NCBI RefSeq assembly: GCF_000093025.1
Contig: NC_014207.1
Span: 1,116,001 to 1,180,000, forward strand
Length of the DNA stretch: 64,000 bases
From: Methylotenera versatilis 301
GTDB lineage: Bacteria; Pseudomonadota; Gammaproteobacteria; Burkholderiales; Methylophilaceae
Direction: 5' to 3'
The position numbers were made by a program, and so were the translations under genes. The notes under the pieces are model-generated. The model was not told the origin of the DNA. It saw only the letters and a program-made list of their open reading frames with translations, and made no database searches. Below, in pieces: positions 18,502 through 27,779 of this stretch (position 1 is the first letter of the stretch; the number at the start of each line of letters is the position of its first letter).

Positions 18502-18981
18502 ATGAAAAAACATCACAACTTTTTGACTTTGAGTGCTTTAGCAATGCTTGGCCTTATGCCGAACTTAGCTTTGTCCGCAGAGGCTGTTGCGGTATCGCCA
18601 ACAGGTGGCGTGCTTAAAATGGTAATTGGTCTTGCTGTGGTGTTGGCTGTAATGGCGCTGATTACTTGGGTTTTAAAGCGCATGGTGCCTGGTGTAGGCA
18701 ACAAACAATCTGTTATTCGTATTGTTGGTGGAGTCAGTGTAGGTTCGCGCGAGCGTGTTGTGGTGTTAGAGGTCGCTGGTAGGTGGATTGTGGTTGGCGT
18801 TGCGGCTGGTCAAGTCAGTAGTCTTGCGAATTTAGAAAGTGGCACTAACAACCTTGCTGAAAGCATACCGATGGGCAGAAGTATGACGGATTCAGACAAT
18901 GATGGCTTTAGCAATACCTTTGCCGCATGGTTACTAAAATCAACAGGTAAGATTTTAGAAAAAAAAGATACAGATAGTTAA
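18502..18981 (+). CDS. fliO: Flagellar biosynthesis protein FliO
   Basis: About 159 residues. A signal-like hydrophobic N-terminus (MKKHHNFLTLSALAMLGL), a transmembrane helix at ~40-58 (VIGLAVVLAVMALITWVL), then the FliO pattern KRMVPGVGNK, GGVSVGSRERVVVLEVAGRWIVVGV. FliO helps assemble the FliP pentamer. The start is either 18493 or 18502; I prefer 18502 because it gives a typical MKK signal start. It lies between fliN and fliP as usual. Confidence 0.9.
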   Translation: MKKHHNFLTLSALAMLGLMPNLALSAEAVAVSPTGGVLKMVIGLAVVLAVMALITWVLKRMVPGVGNKQSVIRIVGGVSVGSRERVVVLEVAGRWIVVGVAAGQVSSLANLESGTNNLAESIPMGRSMTDSDNDGFSNTFAAWLLKSTGKILEKKDTDS

Positions 18982-19006
18982 ATAGATAATTCAATTTAAG
19001 TTAGCC

Positions 19007-19783
19007 ATGACTAGACCACTACTAAAATCTACACTCAATACAATCATTGCATTCGCTGCGCTGGTTTTAGCCAGCATGCTGATGTTGCCTGGCACGGCAT
19101 TGGCTGAAAATGGCATGCCGCTAGTGAATGCCTTACCTGCTGCGGGTGGTGGTCAAAACTACACCTTGAGCTTACAAACGCTCATCTTACTGACTTCACT
19201 TACGTTTCTGCCAGCAGCTTTGCTAATGATGACTGGCTTTACACGCATCATTATTGTGTTGTCGTTGTTACGCCAAGCATTAGGTACGCAATCTGCACCG
19301 CCAAATCAGGTGATGGTGGGTCTAGCTTTGTTTTTGACTTTCTTTGTGATGAGCCCAGTGATAGACAAAATTTACGTAGATGCCTATCAACCGCTTTCAG
19401 AAAACAAGATTACCATGCAGGAGGCTATGGATAAAGGCGCAGCACCACTTAAAGCCTTTATGATGAAGCAAACACGTGAAGGCGATTTAGCGCTATTTGT
19501 GAATATGGCAAAAATCGAGAAGATTGAAACGCCAGATCAAGTGCCTTTATTAGTGTTAGTACCCGCTTTTATGACCAGTGAGTTAAAAACCGCATTCCAA
19601 ATCGGCTTTGCTATATTCATTCCATTTTTGATTATTGATATGGTAGTTGCGAGTGTATTGATGGCGATGGGGATGATGATGGTTTCGCCCTCTATCGTGT
19701 CATTGCCATTTAAGTTGATGTTGTTTGTATTGGTCGATGGCTGGCAGTTGTTGCTAGGTTCGCTGGTACAAAGTTTTTACTAA
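19007..19783 (+). CDS. fliP: Flagellar export gate protein FliP
   Basis: 258 residues. A cleavable signal peptide (residues ~1-33, ending ALAE) precedes the FliP core: [34 protein letters not shown], written here only in part, plus [15 protein letters not shown] and [20 protein letters not shown]. It forms the core of the export channel with FliQ and FliR. The 79-base gap to fliQ is AT-rich. Confidence 0.97.
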   Translation: MTRPLLKSTLNTIIAFAALVLASMLMLPGTALAENGMPLVNALPAAGGGQNYTLSLQTLILLTSLTFLPAALLMMTGFTRIIIVLSLLRQALGTQSAPPNQVMVGLALFLTFFVMSPVIDKIYVDAYQPLSENKITMQEAMDKGAAPLKAFMMKQTREGDLALFVNMAKIEKIETPDQVPLLVLVPAFMTSELKTAFQIGFAIFIPFLIIDMVVASVLMAMGMMMVSPSIVSLPFKLMLFVLVDGWQLLLGSLVQSFY

Positions 19784-19862
19784 ATTTATTTTTTACTAAG
19801 CTTGTTTTTAATAAAACAGTTTGTTAATAAAATTAGACGATTTTTTCTAAAAGGAAACAAAA

Positions 19863-20132
19863 ATGACCCCAGAAAGCGTGATGACATTAGGTCGAGATGC
19901 AATGGAAATCACTTTGCTTGTTGCTGCGCCAATTTTATTGGTAGTGCTGGCGATTGGTCTTTTAGTGAGTATTTTCCAAGCGGCAACGCAAATTAACGAG
20001 GCTACCTTATCATTCATTCCCAAGCTGGTCGGCGTGTTTGGAACGCTGATGTTCGCTGGTCAATGGATGTTAACCACTTTGGTCGATTATATGCATTTAG
20101 TCTTTACCAGCATTCCTGCTATGGCTAACTAG
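19863..20132 (+). CDS. fliQ: Flagellar export gate protein FliQ
   Basis: 89 residues, two transmembrane helices (ITLLVAAPILLVVLAIGLLV and LVGVFGTLMFAGQWMLTTL) joined by the conserved FQAATQINEATLSFIPK. Export-channel subunit with FliP and FliR. AAAAGGAAAC precedes the ATG. Confidence 0.97.
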   Translation: MTPESVMTLGRDAMEITLLVAAPILLVVLAIGLLVSIFQAATQINEATLSFIPKLVGVFGTLMFAGQWMLTTLVDYMHLVFTSIPAMAN

Positions 20133-20193
20133 GCCAGAGTTAATCGGGTTAAGTTTCACTAGATTAAGCCACGTAAAATCGCAGGGTTACATT

Positions 20194-21006
20194 ATGATTT
20201 CAGTCAGCAGCGATCTTCTACAAACTTGGATAGTTAGCCTGCTTTGGCCGCTCACCAGAATATTAGGCGTCATAGCAGCGGCTCCTATCTTTAACCATAC
20301 CGCCATTCCCAATCAAGTTAAACTTGGTTTGGGCATTATGTTGACCTTAATCATAGCGCCAACATTGCCAGCGATGCCGCATTTTGAGATATTCTCATTT
20401 CAAGGTTTGCTGATACTAGTGCAGCAACTAGTGATAGGTTTAGCCATTGGTTTTAGTATGCGCTTGGTTTTTTCGGCCGTTGAACTTGCAGGGCAGTTGA
20501 TTGGCATGTCGATGGGGCTTGGTTTTGCTGGTTTCTACGATCCGCAATCTCAAGGACAAAGTACCGCGGTTAATCAGTTCTTGGTATTGTTGGCGATGCT
20601 TATTTTCTTAAGTTTAGATGGCCATTTACTCATCATCACAGCCGTAGCTAATAGTTTCTTGACCATGCCGATTACCGTCGGTAGTAGTGGTATCGACCCT
20701 TTAAAAATCGCGATGTGGGGTGAAACTATATTCAGTGTAGGTTTAATATTAGCTTTGCCTGCGGTGGCGGCTCTGTTGATTACCAATATGGCATTAGGCA
20801 TACTCACAAAAACAGCACCACAACTCAATTTGTTTGGTATTGGCTTCCCTGTTACATTAAGCATAGGTTTGGTTGTGATCGCACTTTCATTACCAGGCAT
20901 GCTAAAGCCGATTGAGAACTTTATTGAGCAAGGCGTCAGCAATATGTCGCAGGTGGCGGTGCCTACAAGTGCTTCAGATTTAGGCAAGACAATCGTGAAC
21001 AAATAG
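20194..21006 (+). CDS. fliR: Flagellar export gate protein FliR
   Basis: 270 residues with about six hydrophobic helices. Family motifs: FNHTAIPNQVKLGLGIMLT, GFSMRLVFSAVELAGQLIGM, GLGFAGFYDP. It completes the FliPQR channel. The last gene of the fliL-R series; flhB and flhA are not in the window. Confidence 0.97.
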   Translation: MISVSSDLLQTWIVSLLWPLTRILGVIAAAPIFNHTAIPNQVKLGLGIMLTLIIAPTLPAMPHFEIFSFQGLLILVQQLVIGLAIGFSMRLVFSAVELAGQLIGMSMGLGFAGFYDPQSQGQSTAVNQFLVLLAMLIFLSLDGHLLIITAVANSFLTMPITVGSSGIDPLKIAMWGETIFSVGLILALPAVAALLITNMALGILTKTAPQLNLFGIGFPVTLSIGLVVIALSLPGMLKPIENFIEQGVSNMSQVAVPTSASDLGKTIVNK

Positions 21007-21083
21007 CACAAATACACGGTATGTGTAGTTATTAGAGTACTAGTAGTTAATAATAATGACAGTAGAAAGTTAATGGGAAGATC

Positions 21084-21836
21084 ATGGAAGACGCTGCACA
21101 TGCAAATGATGAGGAACAATTTATTGTTCAAAATCAAAAACAAATCATTCAGATATTAAACGAACTAGCTAAGCATCATGAATTGCTTAAAATATCGTTT
21201 AGTCACGACACCTGTCTGACTAATGTGATTTCTGTCGATGCCCACAATCATGTGGTATATCTTGATATTGGCATTGACGATGCATTTAACGATCGATTAC
21301 TGGCTAGCCATCATGTGGTTTTTGCTAAAGAAGATGGCGTTAGAATTAAATGGACAAGTGCGCAACTCACATTAGCCACGCTAAAAGACGGCAAGGCCAT
21401 TAAAATTGCTCTGCCACAAAAGTTAATGCGCTTGCAGCGCAGAGAATTCTTCCGGCTCGCTACACCTATTGTGAATCCTGTGCCTTGCATCATCCCCATT
21501 CCAAATGCAGAAAATCCTGATGAAGATGGAACATTAGAGCTGACATTAGTTGATGTAAGCCTTGGTGGAGTTGGCGTGATAGCCGCTAATCCATTAGATG
21601 AGGTATTAGTCATAGGGGCTAATTTCGATAAATGCAGAATTAACTTCCCTGAAGTCGGCGAGACAAACCTCACACTGCAAGTGCGTAATATCACACCAGT
21701 CACCATGAAAGACGGCGCGACCAAGTACCGAGTTGGCCTACAATTTATATCACCATCACGTGGTAACGAAGGTTTGATTAATAAATATACCTTTAATTTG
21801 GAGCGCCAAGTCATGGCATTGGCAAGTAAGATGTAG
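21084..21836 (+). CDS. ycgR: YcgR-type flagellar brake protein (PilZ domain)
   Basis: 250 residues. The N-terminal YcgR domain (~1-115) is followed by a C-terminal PilZ domain whose c-di-GMP binding residues are visible: the RxxxR motif in RREFFR and the D-x-S-x-x-G motif in DVSLGGVG. On binding c-di-GMP such proteins slow the motor through FliG/FliM or MotA. Its location right after fliR supports that role. It links to the c-di-GMP enzyme at 39.5 kb. Confidence 0.9.
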   Translation: MEDAAHANDEEQFIVQNQKQIIQILNELAKHHELLKISFSHDTCLTNVISVDAHNHVVYLDIGIDDAFNDRLLASHHVVFAKEDGVRIKWTSAQLTLATLKDGKAIKIALPQKLMRLQRREFFRLATPIVNPVPCIIPIPNAENPDEDGTLELTLVDVSLGGVGVIAANPLDEVLVIGANFDKCRINFPEVGETNLTLQVRNITPVTMKDGATKYRVGLQFISPSRGNEGLINKYTFNLERQVMALASKM

Positions 21837-21939
21837 TTATTTAGGATATTAAGTGATTTGTGTGATGCTAACTCACTACTAAAGCGGTCAGTGCTTGATT
21901 CGGGGAGTTGGCTTCAAACAGTCTTGATTGAATGATGGG

Positions 21940-22386
21940 TTAGCGGTTAATTTGTACAAGGATTTCATTTGCAAGTTTCTCCATGCGCTCAAGTCCAACA
22001 TCTGCCTTTTGTAAAAAATCCTCATCATAGTGATTAGGGTTTGCCCAATGCATACCTTTTATTTGGCATCGCTTTGCCAGTTTAGTAATTCCGATATCTT
22101 GGAGAGCAAAGCTTAATTCTGTCCAAAGGATTGATAAATGCGCTTCAGTCTCATGACTCTGATTACCAGTATCTTTCATGCTACGCATATATACTGCAGT
22201 TTCTCTTGAGGCAATAATTACATTTCTAACGGCTCTAACGGAATGTTCTTTTCTATCATCGCTAGCTCGATCCAAATTTGTGAGCCATGATTTAGCATGT
22301 TTGAGCATTTCCCAAAGTATTTTAGAGGTGATGATTTCTATATAATTTAATAGTAACGTGAATTTAATAAGAAAAGCCCTAGTCAA
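21940..22386 (-). CDS. Hypothetical protein
   Basis: 148 residues, or ~122 if translation starts at the Met encoded at 22308 (MLKHAKSWLTNLDRAS), which is preceded by GGGAA. I do not recognise the family. It is soluble-looking and helical, with no signal peptide and no clear motif beyond WANPNHYDEDFL. It lies between ycgR (convergent) and the HDOD gene (same strand, 38-base gap), so it may be co-transcribed with the latter. Confidence 0.6.
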   Translation of the reverse strand: MTRAFLIKFTLLLNYIEIITSKILWEMLKHAKSWLTNLDRASDDRKEHSVRAVRNVIIASRETAVYMRSMKDTGNQSHETEAHLSILWTELSFALQDIGITKLAKRCQIKGMHWANPNHYDEDFLQKADVGLERMEKLANEILVQINR

Positions 22387-22424
22387 TAAAATATTGCCTA
22401 AGGCTTTTTGTAGATTAAGTTTAC

Positions 22425-23660
22425 TTAAATACCCAGCGTTTCAACCCAAGCTAATGCAGCAATATGACATTCATTTACTTTTGTCGCATCAAACTGCAGT
22501 AATTCTGCAATTTCTAGAATACGCTTATTGTCTGAGTCTTCGCATGCCTCGGTTAGTTGCAAGAACGGTCCGTAAATGCCTGAGCGTGTGAGTAGTGCTT
22601 CACTGACGGTTTCTGGTAGTTGAATTTTTTCAAGCACCGTTTCCATCGGCATTTTTAGTATGGCGTCTAATAATGAGAACACACCAACGATGAATAGATT
22701 ATCGCGATCATGTTTTTCAAAATAGCTTTCACCTAATAGTTCAGTTAAGCGTCCGCGCGTGATGGATGTTTTCATTAACGCAGGAGGCGTGGAATTTTCG
22801 CCAGCGGTCACCATGAGTAGCGTTAACCAGCGGTATAGCTGCTTTCTGCCTAAAATAGTTAAAGCGTGATTGATGGACTGTATTTCACATGAAAGCCCAA
22901 ATCCAACAGAGTTAATATAGCGCAGCAGCTTGAAAGATAATGCGGTATCTTTTTTAAAGCCAGCTTCAATGTCTTTGATTTCACCATCTTGGCTGACTGT
23001 ATTGAGAATATTCAATACGCTATCAAATGAGGCATTGATGACTTTAGAGGTAAATGTTTCAGGGCGTGCAAAATGAAACCCCTGAAACAAGCGAAAACCG
23101 ACTTTTTTACAATCTTCAAATTGTGCGTCAGTTTCCACTTTCTCAGCAATCATTTTTACTGAGGACGCATGGAGTTCATTATATGCTTTTTGTAATTCTG
23201 CAGAATTAAGTGTTTGAACATCAATTTTAATATAGTCAGCACATGGCAGTAACGGGGAGGTCTCTGCGCTTAAATGCGGATTATCTAGGGCAATCTTAAA
23301 GCCTTGCTCACGTAGATTTTTGCAACGCTCGACAGTTTCTGCGCTTGGCGTGACCGTACGTAAAATTTCAAGTACAGTGCGCTTAGGCGGCATTAGCTCT
23401 AAGAATTCGCTTTTTAGCATTGCTTCATTCACGTTGATGAAAGCAAGTTTGTCACCTAAAAGCCACTGCATATCAATGCCGCCTATGGTGTTCATCAGCA
23501 CGCTGGAGTAGGCTTTGAACTCATCCTCAAATACGGCGCTCTCTGCTTCTGCACTATGCCTAAAGAAAAGCTCATAACCAATGATTTGTTGCTTTTCATC
23601 CATAATGGGCTGGCGCCCGATAAATGCTTGATCTTCCATATTCTCGACTCTCAAATTCAA
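22425..23660 (-). CDS. EAL (degenerate)-HDOD signalling protein
   Basis: 411 residues. Residues ~10-200 follow the EAL fold (FIGRQPIMDEKQQIIGYELFFR, then YIKIDV), but the catalytic EAL signature is replaced by YEL, and DDFGTG-like residues by DNPHL, so phosphodiesterase activity is unlikely. Residues ~200-400 are an HDOD domain (FKKDTALSFKLLRYINSVGFG, INHALTILGRKQLYRWLTLL). This architecture (YuxH/CdgJ type) acts in motility or c-di-GMP signalling as a protein-interaction module. A Met at residue 8 may be the true start. It is divergent from rlmF. Confidence 0.88.
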   Translation of the reverse strand: MNLRVENMEDQAFIGRQPIMDEKQQIIGYELFFRHSAEAESAVFEDEFKAYSSVLMNTIGGIDMQWLLGDKLAFINVNEAMLKSEFLELMPPKRTVLEILRTVTPSAETVERCKNLREQGFKIALDNPHLSAETSPLLPCADYIKIDVQTLNSAELQKAYNELHASSVKMIAEKVETDAQFEDCKKVGFRLFQGFHFARPETFTSKVINASFDSVLNILNTVSQDGEIKDIEAGFKKDTALSFKLLRYINSVGFGLSCEIQSINHALTILGRKQLYRWLTLLMVTAGENSTPPALMKTSITRGRLTELLGESYFEKHDRDNLFIVGVFSLLDAILKMPMETVLEKIQLPETVSEALLTRSGIYGPFLQLTEACEDSDNKRILEIAELLQFDATKVNECHIAALAWVETLGI

Positions 23661-23744
23661 CTTTTAGACAATGTGCTTTAGCTAGTACTTAATTGCTTAT
23701 TCTTATGCAAATTCTACCTTATAACTGATGCAAATCACTATGAT

Positions 23745-23772
23745 GAATAAAGCGCATTTATGTGCTTTATTC
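23745..23772. promoter_or_regulatory. Inverted repeat in the HDOD-rlmF divergent region
   Basis: GAATAAAGC (23745) and GCTTTATTC (23764) are perfect 9-base arms with a 10-base spacer. It lies between two divergent starts, so it is more likely an operator than a terminator. Confidence 0.4.
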
Positions 23773-23862
23773 GCCCTTTTCAAGGGCAGTAGAATTTTAA
23801 ATAGATGATATGCTACTTGCACTGTAACTGAATACAACAACTAGAATAAAACGATTAGTACG

Positions 23863-24807
23863 ATGACTAAATCTGACACCATAAAAATAGGCTTACACCC
23901 GCGAAATAAGCACAGAGGTCGATACGATTTCGATCAACTCATTCAGGCCAATGCTGCATTAGCGCAGTTTGTAAAACTAAATGAATATGGCGAAGCCTCT
24001 ATTGATTTTTCTAATGCGCAAGCTGTTAAGGCGCTCAATCAGGCATTGCTCAAGCAGTTTTATGGAGTTGCAGTATGGGATATTCCAAAGCAGTACCTTT
24101 GCCCACCTATTCCAGGAAGAGCAGATTATTTGCATTGCATGGCCGATTTACTTAGCGCGACGAATGCGGGTGTTACACCACAAGGCGAATCTATTAGAGG
24201 CTTAGATATCGGCATTGGTGCAAATGCAATTTACCCGTTGATTGGCAACCATGAGTACGGCTGGAATTTTGTAGGGGCAGATATTGATAGTAACGCTTTA
24301 AAAAATGCGCAGCATATTTTGGATGCGAATATGCTATCAAACATGATTGAACTACGCTTGCAAACCTTACCTAACTGCATTTTTAAAGGCGTTATCAAGC
24401 AAGGTGAAGCTTTTGACTTTACGATGTGCAATCCTCCTTTTCATGCCTCTTTAGCGGATGCTCAAGCAGGCACAGAGCGCAAATGGCGCGGTTTAGGTAA
24501 AACTAAGAAGCATGCTCAATCTACAGTGTTGAATTTTGGCGGTCAAACTACTGAGTTGTATTGTGAAGGTGGCGAAGAGGCTTTTGTCACTACCATGATT
24601 AATGAAAGTAATCAGTATGCAACGCAGTGCTTATGGTTTAGTACGCTCATTTCAAAAGCTACAAACTTGCCTAGTGTTTACCGCGCGCTTAAAAAAGTGA
24701 ATGCGCTAGAAGTAAAAACCATAGACATGACACAAGGTCAAAAGCAAAGTCGTATAGTTGCTTGGACATTTTTGAATGCCAAGCAACAACAGGCTTGGTA
24801 TTCTTAG
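23863..24807 (+). CDS. rlmF: 23S rRNA (adenine-1618-N6)-methyltransferase
   Basis: 314 residues. The N-terminus LHPRNKHRGRYDFDQL is the RlmF (YbiN) signature. GLDIGIGANAIYPLIG is the SAM-binding loop, and NPPFH is the catalytic motif of N6-adenine methyltransferases. It methylates A1618 of 23S rRNA. It is apparently a single-gene unit. Confidence 0.95.
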   Translation: MTKSDTIKIGLHPRNKHRGRYDFDQLIQANAALAQFVKLNEYGEASIDFSNAQAVKALNQALLKQFYGVAVWDIPKQYLCPPIPGRADYLHCMADLLSATNAGVTPQGESIRGLDIGIGANAIYPLIGNHEYGWNFVGADIDSNALKNAQHILDANMLSNMIELRLQTLPNCIFKGVIKQGEAFDFTMCNPPFHASLADAQAGTERKWRGLGKTKKHAQSTVLNFGGQTTELYCEGGEEAFVTTMINESNQYATQCLWFSTLISKATNLPSVYRALKKVNALEVKTIDMTQGQKQSRIVAWTFLNAKQQQAWYS

Positions 24808-24949
24808 CAGTTTTATCAGCACTCACTGCCTTACATACTTTTACATAACTTTACTCATTGCAGCCTTAGCTATTGATAATCTCCGACGATATAGGTTTAT
24901 AGCTTCATTAATTTAATCTAAACATAAATCGTAAATAAGGAGATTTAAA

Positions 24950-25456
24950 ATGTCTGTTAGCGGAGTTGGGAGTGCAGGCGGTTTTGATGTGTCGAAGATG
25001 GCATCACAGATGTCCAAGCAGATGATGAAGACATCGGATGCCAACGAAGACGGGTCGCTAGATAAAGCTGAGTTTACAAAAGCATTAACGGCCATGGGTG
25101 TTTCGTCGGAAGGTGCAGCCAAAAAGTTTGATAGCATCGATAAAAATAATACGGGAAAAATATCACAAAGTGATATTGAGGCGGATATTAAAGAAACCGC
25201 CAAGAGTGCTCCCCCTTCAGGAAAGCCACCTGCAGGTGGTGCTGGAAAACCCGGAGGCGCTCAAGGTGGTGGAGACACAAAGAGTTATGATGTGAAAGAT
25301 ACCAACAAAGATGGAACGGTATCTGCCGCAGAAGAGTTAATTTACGATATGAAGCATGCGGCAACTGACAAAAAATCTGATGCAAGTGCTAATCAGCAAA
25401 CACAGAAGACTACTGCGCAGCAGAAAGTGGGTAGTGTGGTTGATGTAACCGTATGA
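24950..25456 (+). CDS. EF-hand calcium-binding protein
   Basis: 168 residues. Three EF-hand loops are visible: DANEDGSLDKAE (~residue 26), DKNNTGKISQSD (~63) and DTNKDGTVSAAE (~115). A Pro/Gly/Lys linker separates the second and third. There is no signal peptide; the N-terminus (MSVSGVGSAGGF) is small-residue-rich and loosely resembles flagellar secreted proteins. The function is unknown: calcium buffer, sensor or secreted protein are all possible. AAGGAG precedes the ATG and a strong terminator follows the stop. Confidence 0.85.
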   Translation: MSVSGVGSAGGFDVSKMASQMSKQMMKTSDANEDGSLDKAEFTKALTAMGVSSEGAAKKFDSIDKNNTGKISQSDIEADIKETAKSAPPSGKPPAGGAGKPGGAQGGGDTKSYDVKDTNKDGTVSAAEELIYDMKHAATDKKSDASANQQTQKTTAQQKVGSVVDVTV

Positions 25457-25480
25457 CTTAGGCTGAAAGTAATATTACTG

Positions 25481-25510
25481 AAAAGGAGGCTTTTTGAAAG
25501 CCTCTTTTTT
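25481..25510 (+). terminator. Rho-independent terminator after the EF-hand gene
   Basis: Stem GAGGCTTT / AAAGCCTC with a tiny loop, preceded by AAAAG and followed by six T. The A and T flanks on both sides would let it also stop the convergent kinase transcript. Confidence 0.9.
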
Positions 25511-25555
25511 ATGGTTGAGTATTTGTAGCTAAGTAAAAAACTCGTTAATTAAGAA

Positions 25556-26950
25556 CTAGTAAGGCAACATGATTTGTATACTAAAGCCTGTAGGTTTGAG
25601 GTTTTTCGCAGCAACGCTGCCGCCATGCGCTTCAATCACCTGCTTGGTGATGGCTAACCCAAGCCCATTCCCAATGGTTTGACTGCCAGAAATGCCCCTA
25701 ATAAATGGCTTGAAAATATCTTCAAGCTCAGTTTCTTTTACACCTATACCTTGATCTGTAACGGTGATGCATAGATTCTTTTCTAAAGCAGAATGAGTCG
25801 TGGCAATGCTAATCTCACTAGATTCTGGACCATATTTAATGGCATTACGCACTACGTTCTCAATCGCCCTGTAAAGTAAGTCTGGCTGACCTTCTAAAAC
25901 ATAATCTTGGTCTACCATGAGATGCAAATTAATGCGTTTAGATTTGGCTTCAAATTGCGCATCGACAATAATGCTATTGAGCAAGGGGCTTAATTCTAGT
26001 TGTTCTTTTTTAATTTGAATGACGCCAGACTCTAGCTTGGATAACTCTAATAACTCACCCACTAAACCATCGATGCGATTAGCCTCTAGCTCGATACGGT
26101 CAAGAAAGTCGGATGTCGGATCCTGCTTCATTAAACCTAAAGCCATTTGCATTCTGGCAAGCGGTGAGCGCATTTCATGCGAAACATGGTGTAACAGCCT
26201 AGTTTGCGCTTGTAATAAGCTTTCTAAGCGCGAAGCCATTGCATCAAAATCATGACCTAAATCTGAAAGTTCATCACGTCTCTTACCCATGGCATGCGCC
26301 ACTCTTACGTCTAACTTGCCGTTAGAGGCTTGTTTAAACGCTGCGCGTAGGCTGCTGATAGGTTTTGAAAAATACGCTGCAAGTATGGCTGCAAATATCA
26401 AGCTTACAAGAGAGCCACCGAATAATGGCATTAATGGAAACCTCGGTGGCGGTCTTGGGGAAGAGATGCCATTCTTTAGCATATGTTCTGGCAGTTGACC
26501 GTGGTGGTGGCCAAACTCATCTCTGCGGCCATTATCTTGAACAAATAACAAGTAGGACTGACCATTACTTAGCTTAATGTTTTTGGCAAACGCTTGAAAT
26601 TTTGCATCTTGGGCTAGCTTGTTGGCCATATCCAAGCTGGCTTTTGTGTAAGGGCGCAGCATTAACTCTTGACCATTTTCTCTTACCGCGAGCACTTTTG
26701 GCATAGGCTGGCGTTGCCAGTCTTGTAAAAGATGCTTTAGCCCCTCTACGCCGCCAAATTGTAAAGTTGAAGATGCGGCAGCTAGCAAAGATCTTGCTGG
26801 CGGCGACATTTCGACTCCATTATCTTGTAAAACTTCATGTCTGTTATGCAGCCAGATGGCAAAGCTTAAGCCTATAACAGTGGTGAGCTGCGCCAAAAAG
26901 AAGAATATGAAGAATTTCCAGAATAGTCTGCCCATTAGGTTTACCAGCAC
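25556..26950 (-). CDS. Sensor histidine kinase
   Basis: 464 residues. Two transmembrane helices (~8-34 and ~172-194) flank a ~135-residue periplasmic sensor domain; HAMP follows (~195-245), then the dimerisation/H-box with His258 (HHVSHEMRSPLARM), N-box VVRNAIKYGP and G-boxes DQGIGV and GNGLGLAI. The periplasmic domain contains a His/Arg-rich stretch (RRDEFGHHHGQLPEHM) just before TM2, which hints at metal or pH sensing. CpxA/RstB-like layout. The GTG start shares its G with the TAG stop of the regulator gene; an ATG five codons later is an alternative. Confidence 0.93.
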   Translation of the reverse strand: MLVNLMGRLFWKFFIFFFLAQLTTVIGLSFAIWLHNRHEVLQDNGVEMSPPARSLLAAASSTLQFGGVEGLKHLLQDWQRQPMPKVLAVRENGQELMLRPYTKASLDMANKLAQDAKFQAFAKNIKLSNGQSYLLFVQDNGRRDEFGHHHGQLPEHMLKNGISSPRPPPRFPLMPLFGGSLVSLIFAAILAAYFSKPISSLRAAFKQASNGKLDVRVAHAMGKRRDELSDLGHDFDAMASRLESLLQAQTRLLHHVSHEMRSPLARMQMALGLMKQDPTSDFLDRIELEANRIDGLVGELLELSKLESGVIQIKKEQLELSPLLNSIIVDAQFEAKSKRINLHLMVDQDYVLEGQPDLLYRAIENVVRNAIKYGPESSEISIATTHSALEKNLCITVTDQGIGVKETELEDIFKPFIRGISGSQTIGNGLGLAITKQVIEAHGGSVAAKNLKPTGFSIQIMLPY

Positions 26951-27642
26951 TATTCCCTAATCAATTGGTAGCCCATGCGATATACGGTTTGAATGTAATC
27001 GCTACCATTAGAGCTTGTGCCAATTTTTTGCCTGATGCTACTCATATGCACGTCTACACTACGGTCAAATCGTACTAATGTGCGACCCATTGCCTGCAGC
27101 GCGAGGTCTTCTTTGCACACTACATGACCCGCATTTTTAGCGAGTATTTCTAGTAAGTTAAACTCGGTACTTGTTAGGTTAATGGCTTTGCCTGCTACCT
27201 CTACGCGGCGCTGCGCTGGCGTGATTGTTAAACCGCCAATCACGATTTGTAAGGCCTGCTGAGAGCCATCTTTGGTGATTTTTGACCTGCGCAACAAGGC
27301 GCGAATGCGTGCCAATAATTCGCGCGGCGTACAAGGTTTTGCAACGTAATCATCTGCACCTGATTCCAGCCCCATAACACGTTCTGATTCATCGCCTTTG
27401 GCGGTGAGCATAATCACAGGAATATGGCTTGCTTGGCGAATGATCCGTAGTGTTTCGATACCGTTTAGCTTAGGCATCATCACGTCTAGCACAGTTAAAT
27501 CGAATTGACCTGCGAGTACATATTGGGCGCCCGTCTGACCATCATTAGCCACTGTCACATCAAAACCCTCTGTGACCAGATACTGTTCAAGCATCTCCGT
27601 GAGTGCTATGTCGTCATCAATAAGCAATATTTTATGCATCAT
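26950..27642 (-). CDS. OmpR-family response regulator
   Basis: 230 residues. Receiver domain with the acidic pocket (LLIDDD), phosphorylatable Asp53 (VLDVMMPKLNG), the conserved Thr (MLTAKGD) and Lys (VAKPC); then an OmpR/PhoB winged helix (NLTSTEFNLLEILAKNAGHV, SVDVHMSSIRQKIG). It is translated immediately before its cognate kinase. The target genes are not evident. Confidence 0.95.
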   Translation of the reverse strand: MMHKILLIDDDIALTEMLEQYLVTEGFDVTVANDGQTGAQYVLAGQFDLTVLDVMMPKLNGIETLRIIRQASHIPVIMLTAKGDESERVMGLESGADDYVAKPCTPRELLARIRALLRRSKITKDGSQQALQIVIGGLTITPAQRRVEVAGKAINLTSTEFNLLEILAKNAGHVVCKEDLALQAMGRTLVRFDRSVDVHMSSIRQKIGTSSNGSDYIQTVYRMGYQLIRE

Positions 27643-27779
27643 TACACATGTAAATTAATAAAAGATTCAACATCATAGCTACTAAGGTATGCAATAAACA
27701 GTAGCGCACTATGACATTTACTTAACTTTACTTTTACTGTGTTTGCTGCGAGAGCAGAGGAGTGCGTATTTAGGACAGA

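Noticed and set aside
20574-21143. Reverse-strand 189-codon ORF over fliR
   Set aside because: It is antisense to a clear fliR, has no family signature, and its composition follows the complementary frame.
21311-21814. Reverse-strand ORF over the YcgR-like gene
   Set aside because: Shadow of the PilZ gene; no ribosome-binding site or homology pattern.
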